In this document: in pieces, positions 1 through 11,649 of the stretch
Layout of the letters: the number at the start of each line of letters is the position of its first letter
How positions within the stretch are numbered: the first letter of the stretch is position 1
DNA from: Prunus persica
Lineage: Eukaryota; Streptophyta; Magnoliopsida; Rosales; Rosaceae
DNA length: 64,000 nucleotides
Direction of reading: 5' to 3'
NCBI RefSeq assembly: GCF_000346465.2
Contig: NC_034013.1
Location: forward strand, 8,958,688-9,022,687
The notes under the pieces: generated by a model
The model's database searches: none
Seen by the model: the letters and a program-made list of their open reading frames with translations, nothing else
Told to the model about the DNA's origin: nothing
Position numbers and translations under genes: made by a program

Positions 1-496
1 GGACCTGGTGGCATTGTCGACACTTTCTTCTGTGCTGATCAAACAAGGTAAGCTTTTCATCAGAAACATTCTTGTGTAAATGCGGAGTTCAAATTCACAG
101 TCTAACACCGTAAGCATATGTTACAGGTCTTCCGTGGCAAATGACGTTCGTAAAGAAATTACTGGTAGCTATATTCCGGTTCTAAAGGATGAGAAATTAT
201 CAGTGAGGATACTGGTTGACCATTCGATTGTGGAAAGCTTTGCTCAAGGTGGAAGAACAACGATCACAAATCGGATTTACCCAACCAAGGCAATTTATGG
301 GGCTGCTAGGCTATTTGTGTTCAACAATGCCACAGAGATCAGTGTTACAGCATCCATCAAAGTATGGCAGTTGAACTCTGCTTTCATACGCCCATACCAC
401 CAGGACGAAAGCAGCCTCGCAAGCTTCAACCATGTTACATTTATCAAATTAATTGCACCGTTCTTCATTTTTTTAACTTTATTTTTTGTTAGATAG
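1..496 (+). CDS. Acid beta-fructofuranosidase (vacuolar-type invertase), last two exons
   Basis: The window opens inside a GH32 invertase gene; only the end of the C-terminal beta-sandwich domain is present. Exons are 1-47 and 127-496, joined by a short GT-AG intron (donor at 48, acceptor ending 126) that keeps frame; the stop is TAG at 494-496. Recognisable family blocks are [33 protein letters not shown] and [19 protein letters not shown]. The enzyme splits sucrose into glucose and fructose; the block wording fits the vacuolar acid group better than cell-wall invertases. The catalytic motifs lie upstream of the window. An oddity is the tail: after the usual end (about FIRPY) the protein runs on for some 35 residues and finishes in a strongly hydrophobic stretch, [14 protein letters not shown]. 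The family call is secure; the vacuolar assignment is likely. Confidence 0.92.
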
Positions 497-1919
497 GGAA
501 GCTATTCGATTTCGATTTCGTTCATGGAATCACATTTATTTTTATTCTTTTCCAGAGTTCAATTTCAATACCAGTTTCGTGCAATTGAATTGCTGATAAC
601 TTGATGTCAACAAGTTCAGAACTCTATTGGTTTGTTTTTGGTGAGAATGGAGGCCTAAATCTCTGTTCAACAAGCGCAAGAGTAAACCATGAAAAGTCAG
701 TAGCCAAAAAGGAAAAGCGCCCAACGGCTGAGAACTATGCCAAATCAATCCACCACATTAGGAGTTAATTATGTGGAAAATGTAATGATATAGTGGGGCT
801 ACACAATATTATTTAATTTATCTAATCAAATGTTCTCTTGTTAGACAATTTCGTTAGAACTTGCAGACTGACAACATAACACTTTGTGTAAACTTTAACT
901 CAAATGACATGAGATTCAAATTCGGAGACAACATAACACTCCGTACATTTTAACTCAAGTGACATAAAGAAGAAATAGGTAATGAGGGTGGTGTTGGGCT
1001 CCAATATAATTACAAAGGAGGACTCTGAGGCTTGAAAGCCCAATTTGAAAACTGGGTATATTCCTGATTGATGGCCCCATGGTCCCAAAGAAAGAACAGG
1101 AATATGATCTTCTCGTCAACATTAGCAACATTGAAAATCGTGGCTGCAAACAAGGTCATATCATGTCCACAGCACAGATTTCTTCTCTGCAAAATGAGGG
1201 ACCAGAAGGATAAAATTTCCTTTGTGGTCCAAGAACTCCCTTGAATTTTTTTTTTGGCGTGAAAGAGGTCAACGGTATAATCCATGATGATAAATATAAA
1301 GCCTAAATAAAAGGTATAATCCAACTGCATATGATGTTGTCTGACCAATTTACTGTAATCCTAAATGGTTCTTTATATGAACATCCATGATGAAAAAAAA
1401 CACACTTACGACTTTCTCTTTACATTTTCTTTGTATATCACACCCTCTATTATATTTTGAACTATAATTTTTCAGTCCTTATTAGAGTATTTTCACCTAT
1501 TTACCATGGTAAAAGAGAAGAGGAGGCAAGAGTTGTTACTATTCACATGAATGGTGCATGTCCTAGCAATTTTTTTTGTTGATTTTCCACCCATTGTCAT
1601 GGCAATCACTATTCACATGAGACATGAGGAGATGAATTTGTATAGAGTTTTGGTGTGGGAAATGAAGAATATGGCTAGGTATTTATAAATTTTTGGTTTT
1701 TATTTTTTCAATTTTTTTAAAAATTTTTAATTTGTTGTTGACATCAGCATGCATATGCAGCAGCCTAGGCAAACTTGGGCGCTGGAAACACATTTGGGGG
1801 CCTAGAAGGCCTCTAACTCGGACTAGAGCCTCCCAGTGAAAATGCTCTTAGGTTGTAAATACCCATGTTGGATAAATAGTATTGATTTTTACATACCAAA
1901 TCTTTAATTTTGACGCTTT
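497..1919. other. Intergenic stretch downstream of the invertase
   Basis: No gene is supported here. The first couple of hundred bases are presumably the invertase 3' UTR. The rest is AT-rich with short stop-bounded frames on both strands that resemble no family I know. Confidence 0.5.
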
Positions 1920-2273
1920 GGGCAAGTTTGGCATTGTTGTACTGTGAAAATAATCGCTGTTAGATTTACTGTGGGAGAAATCAGCTGTGAGATAAAGCAA
2001 TTTGGAGTTTGGTAAACTTTTTGTTAAAAGTGTTGTTGGTACTAATTCCTGCATAATCAAAAAATGATTGCTGCATAATCATTAAACTCATCACCTCTTT
2101 TAAATTGATTCCTGCATAATCATAAAATGAAAGCACCTCATTAGCTGCTTTCCCTTATAGTTTTCTCTCACAACAATTTTTAACAATAAGTCAATTTACC
2201 AAACAGACTGGGCTTCCCAAAATTTTTGAAAAATCACTAATCACCCCAAATAAATAATGTCAAATAGACACTT
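1920..2273 (+). mobile_element. MITE copy 1 (shares a family with 48232-48542)
   Basis: A non-coding element of about 350 bp with imperfect inverted ends: GGGCAAGTTTGGCATTG at the left, and the right end reads AGTGTCTATTTGACATT in reverse complement. It aligns over nearly its whole length with the reverse complement of 48232-48542, including shared blocks such as GAAAGCACCTCATTAGCTGC and TTGATTCCTGCATAAT. An open frame on its minus strand has a homologous frame in the other copy, so that frame reflects shared repeat ancestry and not a gene. Boundaries are set by the alignment and are accurate to several bases. The superfamily is uncertain. Confidence 0.7.
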
Positions 2274-4605
2274 CTAGTCAACATAGAAAACCCAAAAAAA
2301 TTGAATTTTCACCAATTTTCTTTTGAGTAAACATCTTGACTTGCTATGCAATTTATGTTTAATAAATTTTTAGTGGCTTACTGTACGTTATGGGTTGTTT
2401 ATTGGTGGCTCTTTTTATGTACGTGTTGTAGTTTATAAGTTCTACTTGTGAATTAACATCTTAATTAGAATATGAACTCATGAATACCTTGTTTTCAAGA
2501 CGAGTTATATTCATGAGTTTCTAACAATGTATACGTTGCTTTGAATTAAGGAGACCGCATTATTGTACGACATGCCATTTATATTAAAAAGATGAGACAT
2601 AATATGGTACGATAACGTGATCTCCTATAATTTTCCTTTCACATTTTGCCTAGCTTATGCATACTCTTGTTCTTTTCATAGTTGATCATAACTTAATACT
2701 GAAGAAACTGGTCTAATTATTGATGGGGGGGCCTGTTAGAATCAAATCCAGCTGGATTTCACATTGTGCCTAGCCGATCATAATAATTCATTACCCAAAT
2801 CACCGCGTCTCTTTAATTAGTATATCTTTCTAAAACAATATATATTCCATCATTCTGGTTGGACCGTTGCCTTTCAAACTGTCCCTTCATTTCAACATAT
2901 CCTTATTTTCTTTTTGTGATACACAAACCAACTCACTTTTATATAAATATATATATTATAGCGTGCATGCATGAACAGCTTTCAAAGCAAAACTTCCTCC
3001 TCCAAGTCCAAGAAGAAGAGAAAGTTTTCTTGTCTAATATAATTATATACATATAAACAAAGCTTCATATAAATATAATTTGCTTGATCTTGTTTTCTCT
3101 TTTAAAAAGAAATGTTGGTGGTGGATATTGTTTGGTCCCTACCTGCCAGAATGCGTTTCGCCCTCTATTCATTGCTTTGAGCATGAGGAGGGAGATCCCA
3201 CACAGCTCATGCCCATTAACAAAGTATATCTTTCGGGTTGGAATTTTGCTGCAGCATTATTTTTCCATTGTTTATAATTGGTATTTTTCGAGTATGTAGG
3301 GTTTTTCATTTGTCGTCGTCTTGATTCTTAAAAAACTTAAGACCGGTTATAACACTAGATTGGAGCAAGAATTTTCAAATGACATAAATAGGAGTTCTTG
3401 ATGAAAGTTACTTATGTAGATATGCATTATTATTTGTTAGATCAAACACTACCTAACTCGTAATTAATATAATACGACTAGCACTTATTTTGCAATTACA
3501 TTGCCTACATAATTAGGTGATGCTATGCTTATACAATTTAGCAGTTATACTTATTTGGCATAACCCTACTGGTTCTATTTTTAGAAGAAAAAGAAGCCCT
3601 TATTAGGTTGGGTCCCATCGCACGTGGCAATCCAAGTGGGTGATAAAAGTACCCTTAACCTAAGGCCACTGCCCTAACCGCAACTTCAAGGACCAGAACC
3701 ACTTTTTTTTATATATTTTATTTTATATATTTATGCTTATGCTCACTCTGTTGCAGGGCCCAGTTTTTATTTTTTCTTTTCCACGCTCAAAAAGCCCAAA
3801 ACGAATTTGGCATCTCGAGGTAAATCCACTGGACAAATTTCAGGTTTCAGTTCAAATTTAAAAGCGTATACAATATTATTATTTTTGGGTAGACAGTTAA
3901 GAAGTTGACTCTATTTGTACAACTTCAATGTTTTTGGTTTGATATACTGATAATTTTGTATAAAAAAATATTGATAATTAAACTACAAGGGGTGGTGTGG
4001 TTGACAAATTATAAACTACAACTTCCAATTGGTGAATTATTTGGTACCTCAATGATAGGAATTCGAAATTTATTGGAAGCACTTTGTGGTCAGGGACAAT
4101 CTCAACTATAAACAGGAATTAATCACAGCCTTCAGATGTGGGGACATCTCATAGTATTTACCCAAAAAAAAAATACTGATAATTTAATTTTAATTGCATT
4201 ATTGTGAATTGTATCCTTTGTTTGTTTGTTTTGTTTTTTATTTATTTTAAGAAACAAGTATCTTTTGAAATGATGATGTTAAATAACACTATTAAAAGGT
4301 GACACGCATATTATTAAGAGAAATTTCTTTGTAATTAGTCTCAATCAAAATAAGAGAATTAGTCCCATATTATTTTGATTGAGCCTAATTTTAATTGTTT
4401 AAGCCAATTATTTTATTTTGCCATCAATCAGAACGCCAATTAGAATTTGCGCTTCCAAACAAAAGAAAAAACCCAAATTAGAATTAAATGAGTATTGTGA
4501 AGATATCTCAAATTCAAATAAAAGGTGCAGTCAAACCATATGAAGAATCTCTTTGAGCTGGTAACAAAAGTCATTTGAGTTCAGATAGCCCATATTAGAT
4601 CAAGA
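2274..4605. other. Intergenic stretch without a supported gene
   Basis: AT-rich sequence. Around 2930-3090 there are TATA-like runs followed by a purine-rich stretch, which could be a promoter and leader, but no coding continuation or known RNA is recognisable. Frames at 2859-3299 are short and unlike known proteins. Confidence 0.4.
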
Positions 4606-4869
4606 GCTCTGATATCAAATGATAGAACCCTAAAGCAGCTAAGAAAAAAAAAATTGAAATCAAAGGAAATTAACTCAATTCATTTCATCCATAATTCCTC
4701 CAATAAAGATTCATAGCTAGATGAAAACAAAAAGTAACAAGAAGCTTCTCAGAAACTCACAACAATTAACCTACATGCTTATCCATATGTTTCTTGTCAA
4801 GAGATGTGCATGGCCTCCATAATTACCTGTCACCACCCATATAAATAGAAACACTTCTCCTCATAAACA
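4606..4869 (-). mobile_element. Possible remnant LTR with adjacent primer-binding site
   Basis: On the minus strand a 12-base sequence TGATATCAGAGC (4606-4617) is one base from the initiator-Met tRNA primer site used by many plant copia and TRIM elements. Next to it, at 4620-4869, is a stretch that reads TG...CA on the minus strand and holds a TATA-like TTTATATGG. That is the arrangement expected for LTR then PBS. No second LTR or coding domain was found, so this is a remnant at best. Confidence 0.35.
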
Positions 4870-5065
4870 TTTTTAATAATATCATTTTTATTAAAAATGT
4901 TGAAATTTTCATAAGAAATTTAAGTGCTTTTACTTCTAGCACGTGATTCTATGACCCAAAAACCTTTGTAAATTTTTCAGTCATGCTCAGTCAGAAATGT
5001 TTTTGGTTATCAAAAATCACTTTTAACCCCTCTTAAAGCACTCTCAATCAAGCCCCAAGTAGAAG
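4870..5065. mobile_element. Diverged MITE-like fragment
   Basis: The right end (GCACTCTCAATCAAGCC, 5039-5055) matches the right inverted end of the MITE at 57703-57903 (CACTCTCAAACAAGCC), and the interior likewise contains AAAATCACTT-type motifs. The left end is not clear. It appears to be an old, damaged member of the same family. Confidence 0.4.
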
Positions 5066-5746
5066 TTGCTATTCTTGAAAATGTATAGAATCAAACGGTC
5101 ATCAGCTGTTGTAATCCAATCAGCACTACCCCACCCTACATTGAAAGGGGTCCCTATTTGAGGGCAGTGGCTCACGGCTGGCAATCATGTGGCGCTTTCA
5201 CAGAGAGATCTAAACGTTGTAACCATCTCTGATTTTTTATTTGTTTAAGAGAGACAAGAGTCAAAAATGAATGTGGGTGTTAGTTATGGGGTGAGAGAGC
5301 GTGAGAAGTTCAAACTGTGAACTGGCTACTGGCTGTCACTCCCTCTTTCCTCGCATACTTTCTGTCTCTAAAAATGCTTACTTTTATCTCTCTTGCTCGC
5401 GTGGATGATGACTGGTTACCGACAAAAGCTTAGCTTGGGATCAGACCTCAAAACCAATCAATCTTCTCTCTCTCCTCTGTCTCTCTCTCTCGGTGTCTCT
5501 GTCTTACTCTTTTATTTTAACCAAACCCAAAAACCAGCACACACACAAAGTAAAGAAAAAAGAGCCGTTCTCTCTGTTTCTCCTCTGTCACACACTCTCT
5601 CTACTCTCTACCGTTTTTCTCTCTAGAGGCTCGGCTTTGTCCTTGTTCCTGTTCTTTCTTTCTCTTTGTGATAATGTAAATCAAACAAAAGCTAAGGAAA
5701 AAAATTGGCTTTTGATTTGTGAAAAAAACAGTCTAAAGTCCTGGAA
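5066..5746 (+). promoter_or_regulatory. Promoter region and CT-rich 5' leader of the SKU5-like gene
   Basis: The 680 bases before the ATG include a long stretch (about 5460-5640) that is rich in CTCTCT and TCTCTC on the coding strand. Such pyrimidine-rich leaders are common in plant genes. No confident TATA box or transcription start could be fixed. Short frames across this stretch are low-complexity artefacts. Confidence 0.45.
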
Positions 5747-8700
5747 ATGGCTTCTTTGAGCTTCTTAGCTGTGTTTCTCGTCCACATTTGCTTATTTGCG
5801 AGCTTTTCTTCCGCTGAGGATCCAAATATTTACCACGAGTTTGAGGTCTCTTACATCACTGCTTCTCCTCTGGGTGTCCCTCAACAGGTATGTTGCTCTT
5901 AATTCTTATATCTCTCTCTTTCTATTTCTGTAGCTGCATTCTGTCTCTAGATTATGCACTTTCTCTTGCTACTTTTAGCTCATCTTTTTGTTGTGGATGT
6001 GGGTCTGCTCGTTTTTCATGAATGCCAAATGGGTTTGCTTTAGATTTCATAAAGTTGGAATCTTTATCTTCAGATCTGTTAAATCTGAGCTTAGTGTATT
6101 AGTTGCAAACTCACAGTGATATCAAGTGCTGAGGTTAGACTGAGAATTAGGGGTTTTAGTAATTCTTTCTAAATTTGCATTGCCTTGCAGGTTATTGCCA
6201 TTAATGGAAATTTTCCAGGTCCTACTATCAATGTAACTACTAACAACAATGTCATTGTCAATGTTCGGAACAAATTGGACGAGAATCTGCTCATTACTTG
6301 GTAGGATTTACTGTAATGTGCACATGAATTTCATGCAGATAACTTATTACACATGGATTCCGTTATCTGAATTTGGATTTGTTCAACAGGGCTGGAATCC
6401 AGCAACGCCGTAGTTCATGGCAAGATGGGGTTCCTGGAACCAATTGTCCAATTCCGCCAAAGTGGAATTGGACTTACAATTTTCAGGTTAAGGATCAGAT
6501 TGGGAGCTTCTTTTACTTTCCTTCTCTTAATCTTCAGAGAGCATCTGGAGGATTTGGTGGCTTTATTATAAATAACCGGGCTATAATTCCCATTCCTTTT
6601 GCAACCCCAGATGGGGATATAACCATTTTGATTGGTGACTGGTACACAAGAAACCATACGGTTAGTGCTTAGTGAAATTTTGTACTTCCTTCTTAAGTAC
6701 AGGTTTTAGATTAGTGTGTAACATGTTTAATGATGATAGTTCCTTTTCTGGAATGTAGGCTTTGAGAAAGGCCCTTGATGCCGGGAAAGACCTTGGGATA
6801 CCAGATGGTGTTCTTATCAATGGGAAAGGTCCTTACCAATACAACAGTACACTTGTTCCAGATGGCATCGATTATGCAACATTTGAAGTAAAACCAGGTA
6901 AAACAATTTTAGCAAACTATATATTTAAAATCACGTGCTAAAAAATGTTCAATTTTTGAATGTTGTAAGTCAGAATTTGGAATTGATCTGCGCATGTGAA
7001 TATGTCGTGAGCTGCCAGACACGGATAAATATGTTAATTATACCATGCTATGCAGGCTGTTTGATTTTATTTTGGAGTAGTAATAAACTTCGGTTGTGGT
7101 TGTCTTATCCACCTCCGTGTTCTTTTGCTTAATAAACTTCGTTTCTTCTCAAAATATTTTTTTTTTGGAGTAGTAATCATACTCATACTAGCATTTAAAA
7201 CCGTATCTGGAAAATTAGTCACAATAGATAATGTTCGTTCCATACACATGAAACGATTGCTTTTGCACTGCAGTTTGCTTCATTTACTGATTGGTGTGAG
7301 ATCGTTGCCAATTAGTGTCAGATGTGAAAGCGTAATGCTTGCCCGTCAATAATAATTAGGTTATTAGTGGGAAAGGATTCATGACTTTATATATGTTTAT
7401 TTTTTGGAGTTACATAGCATTTCACCGAATATAACATGATGGGGCTTTATAATTCACATCCAAGAATAAAGAGTTGGCAAGTCATTTCTTATGTCAATAA
7501 GTAATTTCGATAATGTTGTTTCTGTGAACTTGTGGACTTTTAGCTGAATTCCTCCATACTTCCAATGACCATGACGTAATATTGGACAGGTAAAACCTAC
7601 CGTCTTCGTGTCCACAATGTTGGGGTGTCAGCTACTCTAAATTTCAGGATCCAGAACCATAATCTTCTTCTAGCAGAGTCAGAGGGATCATATACAGTGC
7701 AACAGAATTATACAAGCTTAGATATACACGTCGGGCAATCTTTTTCTTTTCTGGTAACCATGGATCAGAATGCAAGTTCTGATTATTATGTTGTGGCAAG
7801 TGCTAGATTTGTGAATGAGACACACTGGAAAAAAGTTACTGGAGTTGCAATCCTGCACTATACTAATTCTAAAGGAAAAGCAGCTGGGCCCCTTCCAGAG
7901 GCACCAAATGATGAATTTGACAAAACCTACTCAATGAACCAGGCAAGATCAATCAGGTTTGTTCTCTGTTCATCTTTTTGTATTAAAATTCAGTGCCACC
8001 TTTTTTAAGCTCAAGAGATTTCCTGGGTTGGGATGTTTTTGTATCCTTAAATTTTGTGTTCACAAATGGGGAAAAAACATTGGACCTATGTGTATGAGTT
8101 TTTAGCGGACACAATATGATAGAAATTGAAGAATTTCCTGACTGGTTTATCCATATAAAATCTCTTTCTGAAACATTTCTGGAAATTTTTTGCAGATGGA
8201 ATGTATCAGCTAGTGGTGCACGCCCTAATCCACAGGGGTCTTTTAGATACGGCTCAATCAATGTAACTGATGTTTATGTGTTGAAAAACAAGCCACCTGT
8301 AGTGATCAATGGGAGACGCCGGACAACGCTCAGCGGAATCTCATTTGTAAATCCTTCTACACCAATCAGGCTTGCTGACTGGAAAAAATTGAAGGGTGTT
8401 TATAAGCTTGACTTCCCAACTAGGCCACTTACGGGAGCACCCAGACTGGAAACATCTGTGATTAATGGAACATTTAGAGGATTTATAGAAATCATACTAC
8501 AGAACAATGACACCAAGATGCAGAGCTACCATGTAGATGGATATGCATTTTTTGTTGTCGGGTAGGAATTTTTGTACTTTATTGCGTCAAGCATGTCTAA
8601 GTAAGAATTTATTTTCCCCCTCAGTGGTTTTAACAGGCATTGATTTAATTGCAGGATGGACTATGGTGACTGGACAGAGAATAGCAGGGGCACATATAAT

Positions 8701-9063
8701 AAATGGGATGGGATAGCCCGTTCCACAGTACAGGTATATTTCTGCTTTAATCTTACTTCGGTCCTCCTAAACTTTTCCTAGTTTGCCTGTCAACTTGTTC
8801 TTTCTGATTCGTAATAATTCCTTGTAAATATGTCAGTTGGACTTACTTACTATCACAGAATTGGTAGGCATGTTTTTGTGTTAATAAGCATGTTCTTGTT
8901 CATGTTGCTCACCTCATCAAGGGTGCTGACTGGCTGTCAACCTTTTAAGCTGTTTTGCTTTATTTGTTCCAATGGAAATAGGCATGCTTATCTAATAAAC
9001 ATGCAATAGCTGCTGATGCCCAACACTTATATAGATGTAAATATTTGTAATGTAGTAAAGTCT

Positions 9064-9113
<50 letters not shown>

Positions 9114-9513
9114 GGTTTATCCTGGGGCATGGACAGCAATCTTGATATCTCTGGACAATGTTGGAGTCTGGAACATTAGAGCTGAAAACCTCGACTCATG
9201 GTATCTTGGCCAAGAAACTTATATCAGAGTTGTCAATCCAGAAGCGACTAACAAAACTGAGTTGCCTGCACCAGACAATGCCCTATTTTGTGGCGCCCTC
9301 AGCAAATTGCAGAAGTATGTTCTGTGGTCCATATGTACTAAACATCTCAACTTGCTAATGAGTAGCACAAAATATAAATTCTGATTATACGTTTCACTTT
9401 TGCTTTTCAGGCCGGAAGATATCTCTTCAGCAACATCAATCATTATCAATGAATCAAAGTTGTTCTTCACGCTGCTGATGATCATCTGCACTTTGATCCC
9501 CATTTTCTACTAG
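5747..9513 (+). CDS. SKU5: Monocopper oxidase-like protein, SKU5/SKS family, GPI-anchored
   Basis: Nine exons join without a frame break: 5747-5887, 6191-6300, 6390-6660, 6759-6897, 7590-7956, 8196-8561, 8655-8733, 9115-9314, 9411-9513, giving 591 residues (usual length for the family). The protein starts with a signal peptide (residues 1-23, ending FSSA), continues with three cupredoxin domains, and ends in a hydrophobic tail after a Ser-rich site, typical of a GPI signal. At least ten N-x-S/T sites are visible. It resembles ascorbate oxidases and laccases but lacks the copper ligands: the HWHG position reads TWAGIQ, and the C-terminal HCH block is replaced by GVWNIRAENLDSWYLGQE. This is known for SKU5, which acts at the plasma membrane and cell wall in directional root growth, probably without oxidase activity. 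The start was chosen because it opens the signal peptide. It could equally be named SKS1-3. Confidence 0.95.
9067..9109 (+). repeat. (CT)n microsatellite at the 3' splice site of SKU5-like intron 7
   Basis: An uninterrupted CT run of 43 bases, followed by CGTTAG and then exon 8 at 9115. The repeat therefore supplies the polypyrimidine tract of this acceptor. Confidence 0.95.
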
Positions 9514-10480
9514 AGGTTTTGGTTTTCCAGAGCCAGTGTCCCCTCTATGTTTGTCGGAGCCTGGTTTCTTAGTGAGAGGTTTGTGGATGAGTGCTTAGGT
9601 TTGTAAGTTTAGTCTTGTTGATATAAATCTTTAGTAAGTTTGACATTCTTTTCTTCTTTTTTTCATTTCGTTTTCGAACGTTCTCAATGCTCCACGGCTT
9701 CCTCGTTTATTTTTATCTGGATTTATGATTCTTTTATTACCTATTTAAATTATGTACTATTGACAATTAATTCATCAATTCAATACAATGCAACTTCCTA
9801 CTTTACATCACTGCTGCATTTCAAATTGCTGAAGAGAAGATATGATAATGTTTGTACATTTTTGGCCTCTCCTATATGAGGTATTTGAAATGTACTAGAC
9901 CTTGAAGATCCCCCCAAATGTCTCTGAGTTAGGAGGAAGTGGGGTCTTTGGCTTTGGCTTTGGCTTGGTCACGGATCTGTTTCTGATATTTTGTTGTGGC
10001 TTGAGTTTTGTGGTCCTGGGATGTTTGAATGTCTTTTCATTTTGTGTACCGTTGAAGTGCATTTTTGTTGGCCAAAACAACGCGTGCTGTGATTTTTTCT
10101 TGTCTTTTAAATGCGGTAGATGGGCTACATTATTTTCATAAATCCACTGCATTTATAAAAAAAAAAACAGAGAACCGACCACCCAAAAACATGGCATGAA
10201 CAATCAGAAGCATATGTATTTTGTTTCAGAAAAAAGGAAAAAAACAGGAAAAAAATTATTTGTATTTTAAGCAGCATAATTGACAACTCCAAATGGGAGG
10301 AATGAGGATAGCGTGGATTCAGAACATTCCAATGCTGTCATTGAGGGCAACTTGCCTGTAAGCAAGATGGATTGTCTGGCGCATAAAAATGGAGTGCTGG
10401 GGAATTTGCTGTCACTCGTGTGACGGTCCACCATCATGTCATATATTTACCGCTTCACTTATTATAACACATACTTAGTA
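9514..10480. other. 3' flank of the SKU5-like gene, no further gene seen
   Basis: Probable 3' UTR and terminator up to about 9.9 kb. A short GGCTTT repeat lies near 9950. Frames at 9895-10152 exist on both strands but have no recognisable product. Confidence 0.5.
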
Positions 10481-10590
10481 AGGGACCGTGTAAAAGCGGT
10501 TAAGAGCATTTATCTTGTAGATGAGGTCTTATGTTCGATTTTTCCCTCTTCTAATATCACTTGTATCTATAAAAAAAAAAAAAAAAAAAA
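10481..10590 (+). mobile_element. SINE-like fragment with A-tail
   Basis: The stretch contains TAAGAGCATTTATCTTGTAGATGAGGTC and then TGTTCGATTTTTCC, which resemble degenerate A and B boxes of a tRNA-derived SINE (about 35 bases apart). It ends AATATCACTTGTATCTAT followed by 20 A residues (10571-10590). A second sequence with the same end (AATATCACTTGTAT then A-rich) is at about 57485-57562. No target duplication was found. Confidence 0.4.
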
Positions 10591-11270
10591 CATGTATCTA
10601 TTAATTAATTTATTACAAAATTAAAGTTTACAACATATCAACTTTAATTTCGTAATAACAAAATAGCAAGTTAGCAACCACTGTAATTGTATATTGCATT
10701 ATAGTTAAACTCACTGTCATCATTATATCCTTAGTAAAAGTTCTAACCATAAAGCCGCCAGTTATCACGGGAAAAAGAAAAAAGAAAAACCCCAAAAACC
10801 AAATAAACCTTGCCAAAGAAACACGGATAGATCTGCGTGACTCTAGCTCAATTTACATTGGAGTGGGTTGGAGATGTGGTAGATTTTAGGGTTAGGTTTG
10901 TTTTTCTGGTAAGAGAAAAAAGAGAGTTAAATTTAGCTCAAACTAATACAAGAACCAATTGTGGGAATGGCCTAGAAACCGTTTGGGGGCGCATGAAAGG
11001 GGTTAATGGGCCAACACCTCCAAGGCTAAGCAGAATATTATACGGACTTTTGAGCCATTAATTCTTGAAGTAGACTATGGGCCAGTAAAAGCATCAAGAG
11101 CTATTGGTGATAGAAATGCTCAATAAGCAGAAATATAATATAGAAATTCTCCAATGCGGACGTTCGAAGGTGATTATCGTGCAGACGTCATGTATTTTCT
11201 ACTATTCTTTTTATTTTATTTTTTTCTATTTACAATGGCATCCGCATGATAATAATTTGCGGACATCCTT
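10591..11270. other. Intergenic stretch
   Basis: No gene recognised. From 11152 to 11264 there is an imperfect inverted repeat (GCGGACGTTCGAAGGTGATTA against a segment reading GGATGTCCGCAAATTATTA on the other strand) that directly abuts the MITE to its right and may belong to an older insertion. Confidence 0.4.
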
Positions 11271-11649
11271 CCATTGAGGGATCCCTCAAATTAACTTATT
11301 TGAGGGACACCCTTGTAGAATCCACTCCGCATTATATTTCACTAATCCAAACTGTCTATATTTTAAATAATCATTCAAAGATCATCTCTACAAAATCACT
11401 TAAATCCGATATTGTTTGACCACTTAATTGTGTTATTGAAATTTAAGTACTTTCTTGAAGCACTATGTTCATTGATTTTGTAGGGATACAATTGGATGTC
11501 GAAACAGTTTCCGATTGGTCTAATTTTTTGCAAGGATGATATATGAATGTAGAATTTAAAAATAGATAGTTTGGATCGTTGGAAAAAAATTCGTAAGATA
11601 TCCTAAAGGATGTCCTTCAAATAAAATTATTTAAAAAATCTCTCAATAG
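11271..11649. mobile_element. MITE with long imperfect terminal inverted repeats
   Basis: The left end, CCATTGAGGGATCCCTCAAA and on to about 11325, is inverted and imperfectly repeated at 11595-11649; shared blocks are ATTGAG-GAT, TTATTTGA-GGACA and CCTT. The inverted repeats are about 55 bp long and the interior has no coding capacity. I could not find a target duplication, so the superfamily (Mutator-like?) is open. Confidence 0.5.

Noticed and set aside
3080..3299. Overlapping frames after a TATA-like run, considered as a small gene or microRNA locus
   Set aside because: No known protein family, no extended hairpin and no match to the common plant microRNAs I could recall.
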